Both the position numbers and the translations under genes were made by a program. DNA of 64,000 nucleotides from Burkholderiaceae bacterium (lineage in GTDB: Bacteria; Pseudomonadota; Gammaproteobacteria; Burkholderiales; Burkholderiaceae_E). The notes beneath the pieces are model-generated. The model had not been told where the DNA came from, searched no databases, and saw nothing but the letters and a program-made list of their open reading frames with translations. The stretch spans positions 1,488,001 to 1,552,000 of the forward strand of contig JAOSJU010000001.1 in assembly GCA_027493945.1 (NCBI GenBank). The letters run 5' to 3'. Below, in pieces: positions 50,847-58,984 of this stretch (its first letter is position 1; each line of letters opens with the position of its first letter).

Positions 50847-51875
50847 TCAGCTTCCCTTCGGGCCGGACGCGCGCTCGAGGTGGCCGCCGAACTCGCGGCG
50901 CATCGCCGAGAGGACGCGATTGCCGAAATCGTCGGCGTCGCGCGAAGCGAAACGCGCGAACAGCGCCGTCGCCAGTACCGGCGCCGGCACGCCGTCGTCG
51001 ATCGCCGCCTGCAGCATCCAGCGCCCCTCGCCTGAATCGGCGACGCGGCCGCGCAGCGACGCGAGATCGGGCTCGCTTCGCAGCGCGTCGGCGGTCAGGT
51101 CGAGAAGCCATGAGCGCACCACGCTGCCGCGGCGCCACAACTCGGCGATCTCCGCCAGGTCGAATGCGTATCGCGGCTCCTGCGGATGCGTGGACGGCGC
51201 GGTTTCGGCGTCGGCAGCGGTCGCACCTGCGCTCGCACCGGCCCCGCGAAGCAGGTTGAAGCCCTCGGCATAGGCCGCCATCAGGCCGTACTCGATGCCG
51301 TTGTGGATCATCTTCACGAAATGGCCGGCCCCGTTCGGCCCGCAGTGCAGGAAGCCGCGTTCGGCGCCGGACGGCGCGCCGTCGCGGCCCGGGGCGCGCG
51401 CTACCGAATCGAAGCGCGGTGCGAGCGACGCGAACACGGGCTCGAGCCGGCGCACTGCCGCAGCCTCGCCGCCCACCATCAGGCAATAGCCGTTGTCGAG
51501 ACCCCAGACGCCTCCGCTGGTGCCGACGTCGACGAAGTGAATGCCGCGCCCCGCCAGCCCGGTGGCGCGACGGACGTCGTCGCGATAGTGGGTATTGCCG
51601 CCGTCGACGATCGTGTCGCCGGCATCGAGCAGCGGCGCGAGCGACGCGAGCGTCGCGTCGACGGCCGCCGCGGGCAGCATCAGCCAGACCACCCGCGGCG
51701 GCGCAAGCCGCGAGACGAGTTGGTCCAGCGACGCCGCGCCGGTCGCGCCCGCCTGTTCGAGCGCGCGGCGGACCTGCGGATCGAGGTCGTGCACCACGCA
51801 GGCGTGTCCGTCGCCGAGCAGCCGCCGCACCATGTTGGCACCCATGCGGCCGAGGCCGACCATCGCGATCTGCAT
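50847..51875 (-). CDS. gnd: 6-phosphogluconate dehydrogenase, decarboxylating (short GndA type)
   Basis: A 342-residue protein with Rossmann motif MVGLGRMGANMVRRL, the substrate loop VDVGTSGGVWGLDNGYCLMVGG and GHFVKMIHNGIEYGLMAAYAEG with catalytic Lys. It is the short, often NAD-preferring type, lacking the long C-terminal tail of the dimeric enzyme. It converts 6-phosphogluconate to ribulose 5-phosphate. It is the first gene of the leftward operon, divergent from the SIMPL gene. Confidence 0.93.
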   Translation of the reverse strand: MQIAMVGLGRMGANMVRRLLGDGHACVVHDLDPQVRRALEQAGATGAASLDQLVSRLAPPRVVWLMLPAAAVDATLASLAPLLDAGDTIVDGGNTHYRDDVRRATGLAGRGIHFVDVGTSGGVWGLDNGYCLMVGGEAAAVRRLEPVFASLAPRFDSVARAPGRDGAPSGAERGFLHCGPNGAGHFVKMIHNGIEYGLMAAYAEGFNLLRGAGASAGATAADAETAPSTHPQEPRYAFDLAEIAELWRRGSVVRSWLLDLTADALRSEPDLASLRGRVADSGEGRWMLQAAIDDGVPAPVLATALFARFASRDADDFGNRVLSAMRREFGGHLERASGPKGS

Positions 51876-51977
51876 GCCGAACTCCTTTCGCCGGCCAGCA
51901 GGGACCGGCAGCGCGCTCCGCCCCGGGGCCGCCGACACGCTACGATGACCGGTACCCGTTCCGAGGAGATATAGAAG

Positions 51978-52736
51978 ATGTCCGCTCTTCCTTGCGCGCC
52001 TTACACGCGCGTCCGCGCCCTCGTACCGGCGCTGCTGCTGGCATTGGCCGTCGCGTTGCCCTGCGCCACGGTGGCGCAGGCCCGCGGCAACGACGACCAC
52101 CGCGACGGCGACCGCACGCCGCGGCTCAGCCTCGCCGCCAGCGCATACCGCGAGGTTCCGCAGGATCGAGTCACCGTCACACTGTACGCCGAGCGCGAGT
52201 CGCCGCAGCCGGCGGCCGGCCAGGCGCAGGTGAGCGAGCTGCTCGGCCCGGTGCTCGCGCAGTTGAAGACGCGTACCGACCTGGAGGTGCAGAGCTCGGG
52301 CTACCGCACCGATCCGGTCTGGCAGCAGAGCCGCATCGTCGGATGGCGCACGCGCGGCGCGATCCAGTTGAGCGCGCAGCCCTCGGAAGCGTTCAACCGG
52401 CTGGTGGGCGAACTGGCGACGAAGCTCAACGTCGAGTCGGTCGCCTACTGGCTGAGCCGTCCCGCGCAGCTCGCGGTCGAGCGCGAGCTGATCGCCGAGG
52501 CCGTGGCGGCGTTCCGCGCGAAGGCCGACACCGCGACGAAGGCGCTCGGCTTCCGGACCTATGCGGTGCGCGCCGTGTCGGTCGACGGCGCCGGCCCCAT
52601 CCGCCCCGAGCCGGTGCCGAAGATGATGATGTCGCGGGCCACGGCGGCCGAATCGGCGCCGGTCCCGCTGCCGGGCGCCGAGGGCAAGACGACGGTCACC
52701 GTCACCGTGAGCGGCAGCGTCGCGCTCGAACCGTGA
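51978..52736 (+). CDS. SIMPL-domain (DUF541) periplasmic protein
   Basis: A 252-residue protein with a signal peptide (hydrophobic run about residues 15-32; likely cleavage after AQA near 36). The mature part shows the SIMPL pattern: LSLAASAYREVPQDRVTVTLYAE, YRTDPVW..., and a region ending AVRAVSVDG. GAGGAG-like sequence (GAGGAG at 51963) sits before the ATG. The family is periplasmic or outer-membrane linked; its function is unknown. Confidence 0.82.
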   Translation: MSALPCAPYTRVRALVPALLLALAVALPCATVAQARGNDDHRDGDRTPRLSLAASAYREVPQDRVTVTLYAERESPQPAAGQAQVSELLGPVLAQLKTRTDLEVQSSGYRTDPVWQQSRIVGWRTRGAIQLSAQPSEAFNRLVGELATKLNVESVAYWLSRPAQLAVERELIAEAVAAFRAKADTATKALGFRTYAVRAVSVDGAGPIRPEPVPKMMMSRATAAESAPVPLPGAEGKTTVTVTVSGSVALEP

Positions 52737-52784
52737 ATCGCGCTCGCAGAGTCCCGCCCGGACGCGATCCGACCGCAGGCGGCC

Positions 52785-52843
52785 TTGCCCGCGCGAGGCC
52801 ATGCGCCTAGAATGTGCGGCGCATGTTAATGTTCTTAACATGC
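52785..52843 (+). promoter_or_regulatory. Promoter plus perfect palindrome (operator) for the RHH gene
   Basis: TTGCCC (52785-52790), a 17-base spacer and TAGAAT (52808-52813) form a good sigma70 promoter; transcription would start near 52820. Directly there lies GCATGTTAA (52821-52829), TGTTC, TTAACATGC (52835-52843), a perfect 9+9 inverted repeat that ends 10 bases before the ATG. A ribbon-helix-helix dimer would fit such a site, so self-repression is likely. As RNA it could also form a hairpin. Confidence 0.7.
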
Positions 52844-52853
52844 CTACCGCGCG

Positions 52854-53123
52854 ATGGAACTGAAGACCGCCCGCCTGACGCTGCTGATCGACCCCGCCAA
52901 GAAGGCGGCATTCGAGCGCTTGTGCGCGAAGCAGGACGTGACGCCGTCGCAGGTCGTGCGCCGCCTGATCCGCGAGTACCTGGCCGCCCACGGCGTGAAG
53001 TACCGTCCGTCGGGGGCCGCGGAGGATTCCGGCGACGACGCGTCGCGCAGCGATGCCGGCCGGCGCCCTGGCGCTGCGCGCGTACCGCACGCCAAGAGCG
53101 GATCAGGTGGCGGCGCTCGCTGA
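52854..53123 (+). CDS. Ribbon-helix-helix (CopG-like) regulator
   Basis: An 89-residue protein. Residues 1-48 are an RHH domain: a beta strand TARLTLLID, then helices PAKKAAFERLCAKQ and TPSQVVRRLIREYLAAHG. The rest is Gly/Ala-rich and probably disordered. No clear Shine-Dalgarno precedes the ATG. A perfect palindrome just upstream is its probable operator. It overlaps the start of the Ehr-type operon, so it may control that operon. Confidence 0.75.
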   Translation: MELKTARLTLLIDPAKKAAFERLCAKQDVTPSQVVRRLIREYLAAHGVKYRPSGAAEDSGDDASRSDAGRRPGAARVPHAKSGSGGGAR

Positions 53124-55140
53124 ACTGCGCTCGCCGCTCGACTGGATCGCGCTCGACTGGGCGCTGCTGGTCGCGGCCGGGTGGCTCGCGGTCGGCGCCG
53201 CCGGCATCTTCGCGCTGCGCAGGTTCCGGCTAGTCGCGCGGGTGCTGTTTCCGCTCGGCGGCCTGCTCGGGCTCGCGCTGTCGGGAGTCGCGCTCGCGGC
53301 GCTGCTCGATCGCCCGCAGGTGGCGGTTCTGCCGATCGGCCTGCCGGGTCTGCCGTTCCACATGCGGCTCGACGCGCTGTCGGCGTTCTTCCTGCTGGTG
53401 ATCGGCGCGTCGGCGGCAGGCGTGTCGGCCTTCGCGGCCGGCTACTTCCGGCGCGGCGAGGGGACGCCGCCGGGCCTGCTGTGCCTGCAGTACCACGTCT
53501 TCCTCGCCAGCATGGCGATGGTGGTGCTGGCCGACGACGCCTACGCGTTCATGGTGATGTGGGAGACGATGGCGCTGTCTTCGTTCTTCCTGGTCACCGC
53601 CAACCACCGCATCGCCGAAATCCGCCGCGCCGGTTACATCTACCTGCTGGTCGCCCACGTCGGTGCGATCGGCATCCTGATGTGCTTCGGCGTGCTGCAG
53701 GCCAACACCGGCGACTACACGTTCGCGAACATGCGCGCGCAGCATCTCACGCCATTCTGGGCGTCGGTGGCGTTCCTGCTGGCGACGTTCGGCTTCGGCG
53801 CCAAAGCCGGCATCCTGCCGCTGCACGTCTGGTTGCCCGAAGCGCATCCGGCGGCGCCGTCGCCGGTCTCGGCGCTGATGAGCGGCGTGATGATCAAGAC
53901 CGCGATCTACGGCGTGCTGCGCGTCTCGTTCGACCTGCTGTCGCTGCAGTTGTGGTGGTGGGGCGCGATGCTGCTCGCGCTGGGGCTGGCCACCGCGCTC
54001 TACGGTGTCGTGTTCGCGGCGGCGCAGGTCGACATGAAGCGGCTGCTCGCCTACTCGTCGATCGAGAACATCGGCCTGCTGTTCACGGCGATCGGCCTCG
54101 CGCTGGTGTTCTCCGCCTACGGCATGCGGATGCTCGCCGCGCTGGCGCTCACCGCCGGTCTCTACCACGTCGCCAGCCACGCGCTGTTCAAGAGCCTGCT
54201 GTTCCTGGGCACCGGCTCGGTGCTGCACGCCACTGGCGAGCGCAACCTCGGCAAGCTGGGCGGGCTGATCCGCTACACGCCCTGGGTGGCGTGGGTCACG
54301 CTGGTCGGCGTGCTTGCCAGTGCCGGGCTTCCCCCGCTGGGCGGCTTCGTGTCCGAGTGGCTGCTGCTGCAGAGCTTCCTGTTCACGCCGGGGCTGCCGC
54401 ACCCGGTGCTCAACATGCTGATCCCGGTAGTCGCGGCCCTGATCGCGCTGGTCGCGGCGCTGGCGGGCTACACGATGGTCAAGTTCTTCGGCGTGATCTT
54501 CCTCGGCCAGCCTCGCGAGGAGAAGCTCGCGCAGGCGCACGACGCAGGTCGGTGGGAGCGCGCCGGCATGCTGTGGCTGGTCGTGGGCTGCGTCGCGCTC
54601 GGGCTGCTGCCCAATCAGTTCATCCAGTTGATCGACCCGGTGACGCAGGCGCTGGTGCAGGCGGGGCTCGGCGCGACGGTGGCGGCCGACGGCTGGCTGC
54701 TTGCGCCGGCCGGCGTCTCCCGCGCGAGCTACGGGCCGGTGATCTTCCTGTTCGGCATCGCCGCCAGCTTCGCGCTCGCCTGGCTGCTCGTGCGCCGCCT
54801 CTATCACGGACGGTTGCGCCGCGCGCTGCCATGGGCCTGCGGCTTTCCGTGGAGCAGCGCGCGCATGCAGGACACCGCGGAAGGTTTCGGCCAGCCGATC
54901 AGGCAGATCTTCGAGCCGTTCTTCCGGATGCAGCGCGAGCTGCCGTCGCCGTTCGACGAGCGCCCGCGCTATCGCGTGACCGCCGAGGACCACCTGTGGC
55001 ACTGGCTGTACCTGCCGATCGCCCACCTCGCCGGGCGGCTCGCGAGGCTGGTCGGCCTGCTGCAACAGGGCCGGATCGCCGTCTACCTGATGTACAGCTT
55101 CGTCACGCTGGTCGTGATGCTGCTGCTGGTGACGCGATGA
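53107..55140 (+). CDS. hyfB: HyfB-like antiporter subunit of an Ehr-type complex
   Basis: About 677 residues with 14 or more membrane segments. It belongs to the NuoL/MrpA/HyfB antiporter family: MVMWETMALSSFFLV, FGAKAGILPLHVWLPEAHPAAPSPVSALMSG, and DMKRLLAYSSIENIG with conserved Lys and Glu. It would carry proton or sodium transport in the complex. I favour GTG 53107 (17-bp overlap with the RHH gene); ATG 53053 is also possible. It begins the complex operon. Confidence 0.88.
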   Translation: MAALAELRSPLDWIALDWALLVAAGWLAVGAAGIFALRRFRLVARVLFPLGGLLGLALSGVALAALLDRPQVAVLPIGLPGLPFHMRLDALSAFFLLVIGASAAGVSAFAAGYFRRGEGTPPGLLCLQYHVFLASMAMVVLADDAYAFMVMWETMALSSFFLVTANHRIAEIRRAGYIYLLVAHVGAIGILMCFGVLQANTGDYTFANMRAQHLTPFWASVAFLLATFGFGAKAGILPLHVWLPEAHPAAPSPVSALMSGVMIKTAIYGVLRVSFDLLSLQLWWWGAMLLALGLATALYGVVFAAAQVDMKRLLAYSSIENIGLLFTAIGLALVFSAYGMRMLAALALTAGLYHVASHALFKSLLFLGTGSVLHATGERNLGKLGGLIRYTPWVAWVTLVGVLASAGLPPLGGFVSEWLLLQSFLFTPGLPHPVLNMLIPVVAALIALVAALAGYTMVKFFGVIFLGQPREEKLAQAHDAGRWERAGMLWLVVGCVALGLLPNQFIQLIDPVTQALVQAGLGATVAADGWLLAPAGVSRASYGPVIFLFGIAASFALAWLLVRRLYHGRLRRALPWACGFPWSSARMQDTAEGFGQPIRQIFEPFFRMQRELPSPFDERPRYRVTAEDHLWHWLYLPIAHLAGRLARLVGLLQQGRIAVYLMYSFVTLVVMLLLVTR

Positions 55141-55150
55141 GGTCGACGCG

Positions 55151-56099
55151 ATGAGCGCCGTCTACGCAACCCTCTCGCAGGTGCTGGCGATCGTCGCCGC
55201 GCTGCTGCTCGCGCCGCTGCTGACTGGCTGGGTCAACATGTGCCGCGCCCGGCTGCAGAACCGCTCGGCGCCGAGCCTGCTGCAGCCGTACCGCGTGCTG
55301 CACAAGCTGTTCGTCAAGGAATCGGTGGTCGCCGAACACGCGTCGCCGATCTTCCGGGGGCACCCTACATCGTGTTCGGCTGCATGCTGGTGGCCTGCGC
55401 GATCGTCCCGACGCTGTCGACCGACCTGCCGATGTCGACGGCAGCCGACGCGATCGCGCTGGTCGGGCTGCTGGCCCTGGCCCGGGTGTTCGTCTCGCTC
55501 GCGGCGATGGACGTGGGCACGGCCTTCGGGACGATGGGCGCGCGCCGTGAGATGCTGGTCGGCTTCCTGGCCGAGCCGGCGCTGCTGATGGTGCTGTTCT
55601 CGGCGTCGCTCATCTCGCAGTCGACGTCGCTGACCACGATGGTCGAGTCGCTCGCGCACCGCGAGCTGGCGATCGACCCCGTGCTGGCCTTCGCCGGCGT
55701 CGCGTTCACGATGGTCTCGCTGGCCGAGAACGCCCGCGTGCCGGTCGACAATCCGACGACGCACCTCGAGCTGACGATGATCCACGAGGCGCTGATCCTC
55801 GAGTATTCCGGGCGCCACCGGCGCTGATCGAGTGGGCGGCGAGCCTGAAGCTGTTCGCCTACTCGTGCATCGGGCTGGCGCTGTTCTTCCCGTGGGGAAT
55901 CGCCGAGGCGCAGGCGCCGCTCGCGCTGGTGCTGGCGCTGCCGGCGCTGGCCATGAAGCTTGCGATCGGCGGGGCCGCGCTGGCGGTGCTCGAAACGGCG
56001 AGCGCGAAGATGCGCATCTTCCGGGTGCCCGAGTTCCTGGCCACCGCGTTCCTGCTCGCGGTGATCGGGCTGCTGGTGCACATCCTGCTCGGGGCCTGA
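55151..56099 (+). CDS. hyfC: HyfC/HycD-like membrane subunit (NuoH family), two frame breaks
   Basis: About 316 residues when one G is restored in the run 55356-55360 and one C at 55818-55819. It has about eight membrane segments and the NuoH-family motif ENARVPVDNPTTHLELTMIHEA. This subunit links the peripheral arm to the antiporters. The two breaks give three overlapping open frames on one strand that join smoothly. It is followed by 765 bp without a gene. Confidence 0.85.
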
Positions 56100-56142
56100 C
56101 ATGCAACACCTCGTCGTCCGTGCTCACGATCGTGGCGCGTCG

Positions 56143-56505
56143 CGGCAGTCGGCAGCGGGCCGGGGCCGGGCGTGGCTGAGCGCCATGCGCCATTCGGAGC
56201 CCTGCGGCCGCGCCGCGCTGCGCCGGGTGCGCCGATGGCTGCAGCGGTCGGTGCTTCGCACCGACTCCCCTGCGCTGCTCGCCCCGGGGTCGTGCGGCGC
56301 AACTCGCTGCGCTCGCTTCGCGAGCTCCGCTCAGACAGGGCGCCGCAAGTCAGAAGTACGAAGCGCGCTTCGCGCGCCGACCCCGGGGCTGCGCTGCTCG
56401 GCGCCGCAGACACCGGCGCACCCGGCGCAGCGCGGCGCGGCCGCAGGGCTCCGAATGGCGCATGGCGCTCAGCCACGCCTGGCCCCGGCCCGCTGCCGAC
56501 TGCCG
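56143..56505. repeat. Inverted repeat A, 91-bp arms
   Basis: Arms at 56143-56233 and 56415-56505 are inverted complements with one mismatch, around a 181-bp centre. The pair occupies the left half of the 765-bp gap 56100-56864 between the hyfC- and hyfE-like genes. I see no gene in that gap; all frames there are low-complexity Arg/Ala-rich translations. Confidence 0.9.
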
Positions 56506-56723
56506 CTCAGGCAACGCCTGTGGTGCCCGGAGCGCAGACCGGGTCGTGGCCCGCAAACGCCACAACGGTTGCTGCAAAGGCGTGGGGCCGCCTGCGGTCG
56601 GCGTGCGTGTGCGCAGCCGAGAAGCGCAGCAGCACCGGCGGCGCGCGCAGCGCGCATCGTCCATCATTCTCGCGGCGATTGTCCGAGCGGAGCTCGCGCA
56701 GCGAGCGCAGCGAGTTTCGCCGC
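56294..56723. repeat. Inverted repeat B, 39-bp arms
   Basis: Arms at 56294-56332 and 56685-56723 match in inverted orientation at 37 of 39 positions. The left arm lies inside the centre of repeat A. It looks like two copies of one dispersed element in opposite orientation. Confidence 0.85.
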
Positions 56724-56813
56724 GCCAGCCGGTGCTGCGAGCATCGCAGGGCACCCCCGCGAAGCGGGGGCAAGCGCCCGGCACGCCGACCGCAGGCGGC
56801 CCCACGCCTTTGC
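56574..56813. repeat. Inverted repeat C, 33-bp arms, with a small hairpin inside
   Basis: Arms at 56574-56606 and 56781-56813 are perfect inverted complements. Just before the right arm is the hairpin CCCCCGC-GAA-GCGGGGG (56754-56770). This fills the right half of the same gap, up to 50 bases from the hyfE-like start. Confidence 0.9.
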
Positions 56814-56864
56814 TCGCACAAATATGCCGGGCAGCGGGTTTCGAGCACCGCGGAGCAACAACCG

Positions 56865-57524
56865 ATGAGCGCGCTGTTCTCGCAGTTCATCGACCTGCTC
56901 GGCGCGGTGCTGCTGCTGCTCGCGTTCGCGATGATCTCGCAGCGGCGCATCCTGTCGCTGATCCACCTGTTCACGTTGCAGGGCGCGACGCTGGTGCTCG
57001 CCACCAGCGTGGTCGGCTACGTGACGCAGCAGCCGCACCTGTACGTGTCGGCGGCGATCACCTTCGCGCTCAAGGTGGTGCTCATTCCGGTGCTGCTGCA
57101 CCGGGTGATCGACCGGCTCGACATCCGCTGGGACGTCGAGACGCTGATCAACATCCCGACGACGATGCTGATCGGCATCGTGCTGGTCATCTTCTCGTTC
57201 AACATGGCCACGCCGATCGCGCAGCTGTCGCCGTCGGTGGCGCGCGGGTCGCTGGGCATCGCGCTGGCCTGCGTGCTGCTGTCGTTCCTGATGATGATCA
57301 CCCGCGCCAAGGCGGTGCCGCAGGTGATCGGCTTCCTGTCGATGGAGAACGGCCTGTTCTTCGCGGCGACGTCCGCCACCTACGGCATGCCGATGGTGGT
57401 CGAGCTCGGCATCGCGCTCGACGTGCTGATCGGCGTGCTGATCCTCGGCGTGTTCATGTTCCAGATCCGCGAGCAGTTCGACAGCCTCGACATCCGCCAC
57501 CTCGAGCGCCTGAAGGAAGACTGA
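56865..57524 (+). CDS. hyfE: HyfE-like membrane subunit
   Basis: A 219-residue membrane protein with about seven segments, of normal HyfE length. It includes LIHLFTLQGATLVLATSVVG and the NuoK-like KAVPQVIGFLSMENGLFFAAT with a conserved Glu in the membrane. It resembles a fused NuoK-type subunit. Four bases after its end region the next gene starts from TTG. Confidence 0.9.
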   Translation: MSALFSQFIDLLGAVLLLLAFAMISQRRILSLIHLFTLQGATLVLATSVVGYVTQQPHLYVSAAITFALKVVLIPVLLHRVIDRLDIRWDVETLINIPTTMLIGIVLVIFSFNMATPIAQLSPSVARGSLGIALACVLLSFLMMITRAKAVPQVIGFLSMENGLFFAATSATYGMPMVVELGIALDVLIGVLILGVFMFQIREQFDSLDIRHLERLKED

Positions 57525-57525
57525 C

Positions 57526-58980
57526 TTGGAAGCCCTGCTCTTCGTGCTCGGGATCCCGCTCGCGGGAGGCGCGGTGCTGGCGCTGTACGGCCATCGCGAC
57601 GGCGCGATGACGCTGAACGTCGCGTTCAGCCTGGGCACTTTCGTCGCCGCCTGCGCGCTCACCGCGGAGGTGATCGCCGACGGCCCGCGTTTCGTCTGGG
57701 AACGCGAGTTCTTCATCGACGCGCTGAACGTGTTCCTGGTGACGCTCACCGCCTTCGTCGGCCTGACCACGGCGATCTTCTCGCGGCCGTACATGCGCGT
57801 CGAGCGCGACCGCGGGAAGATGACGCCGCCGCGGCTGCGCCTGTACCACAGCATGTACCAGCTCTTCAGCTTCACGATGCTGCTGGCGCTGATGACCAAC
57901 AACATGGGCATCCTGTGGGTCGCCATGGAGGCCGCGACGCTCACCACGGTGCTGCTGGTGAGCGTCTACCGCACCGCGGCCAGCCTCGAGGCCGCGTGGA
58001 AGTACTTCATCCTGTGCGGCGTGGGTATCGCGCAGGCGCTGTTTGGCACCGTGCTGCTCTACATGGCGGCGGAGAAGGTGATCGGCGCCGAGGGCGGCGC
58101 GCTGCTGTGGACCAACCTCGACGCGGTGAAGGCGCAGCTCGACCCGAACATCATCACGCTGGCCTTCGCGTTCCTGTTCATCGGCTACGGCACCAAGGTC
58201 GGCCTGGTGCCGTTGCACAACTGGCTGCCCGACGCGCATGCGGAAGGGCCCACGCCGGTCTCGGCGGTGCTCTCCGGGCTGCTGCTGAACGTCGCGCTGT
58301 ACGCGATCCTGCGCTGCAAGGTGCTCACCGACGGCGCGCTGGGCAGCCCGCTGGCCGGCCGGATGATGATCGGCTTCGGGTTGGTGTCGGTGGTCGCCGC
58401 CGCGTTCCTGCTGATCCGGCAGCGCGACGTCAAGCGGATGTTCGCCTATTCGTCGATCGAGCACATGGGGCTGATGACCTTCGCCTTCGGCCTGGGCGGC
58501 CCGATCGCCAACTTCGCCGGCCTGCTGCACATGACGGTGCACTCGCTGGTCAAGTCGGCCATCTTCTTCGCGGTCGGCCACGCGACGCAGAAAGCGGGCA
58601 CGCAACTGATGGAGGACATTCGCGGGCTCGTCCGCGTGAGCCCGACGATCGGCTGGGGAATGATGCTCGGCTCGCTGGCGATCCTCGGCATGCCGCCGTT
58701 CGGCGTGTTCGCCAGCGAATTCCTGATCATCACCACCGCGATGCGCGAGCAGCCGTGGGCGACGCCGTTCCTGCTGGTCGCGCTGGGCGTCGCCTTCGCC
58801 TCGGTGTTCGCGCGCGTGCAGCCGATGGTGTTCGGCGACACGAATCTCGGGCGGCTCGTGCATCGTCCGGCCATGCTGCCGGTGTTCGTTCACCTCGCGC
58901 TCGGGCTGCTGCTCGGGCTCTACGTTCCGCCGTATCTCGACGCCTGGTATCGCGAGGCGGCGCGGATGATCGGAGGCTGA
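57526..58980 (+). CDS. hyfF: HyfF-like antiporter subunit
   Basis: A 484-residue membrane protein of the NuoN/MrpD family: MEAATLTTVLLVSVYRT, YGTKVGLVPLHNWLPDAHAEGPTPVSAVLSG and DVKRMFAYSSIEHMG, with conserved Glu and Lys for ion transfer. The start is TTG with GGAAG about 8 bases upstream; no nearby ATG keeps the first helix. It adds a second antiporter unit to the complex. Confidence 0.92.
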   Translation: MEALLFVLGIPLAGGAVLALYGHRDGAMTLNVAFSLGTFVAACALTAEVIADGPRFVWEREFFIDALNVFLVTLTAFVGLTTAIFSRPYMRVERDRGKMTPPRLRLYHSMYQLFSFTMLLALMTNNMGILWVAMEAATLTTVLLVSVYRTAASLEAAWKYFILCGVGIAQALFGTVLLYMAAEKVIGAEGGALLWTNLDAVKAQLDPNIITLAFAFLFIGYGTKVGLVPLHNWLPDAHAEGPTPVSAVLSGLLLNVALYAILRCKVLTDGALGSPLAGRMMIGFGLVSVVAAAFLLIRQRDVKRMFAYSSIEHMGLMTFAFGLGGPIANFAGLLHMTVHSLVKSAIFFAVGHATQKAGTQLMEDIRGLVRVSPTIGWGMMLGSLAILGMPPFGVFASEFLIITTAMREQPWATPFLLVALGVAFASVFARVQPMVFGDTNLGRLVHRPAMLPVFVHLALGLLLGLYVPPYLDAWYREAARMIGG

Positions 58981-58984
58981 AGCG

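Noticed and set aside
56143..56813. CRISPR array
   Set aside because: The repeats are inverted pairs, not regularly spaced direct repeats, and no cas gene is near.
56158..57524. Arg/Ala-rich frames in both directions between hyfC- and hyfE-like genes
   Set aside because: They are translations of the inverted repeats; coding begins only at 56865.
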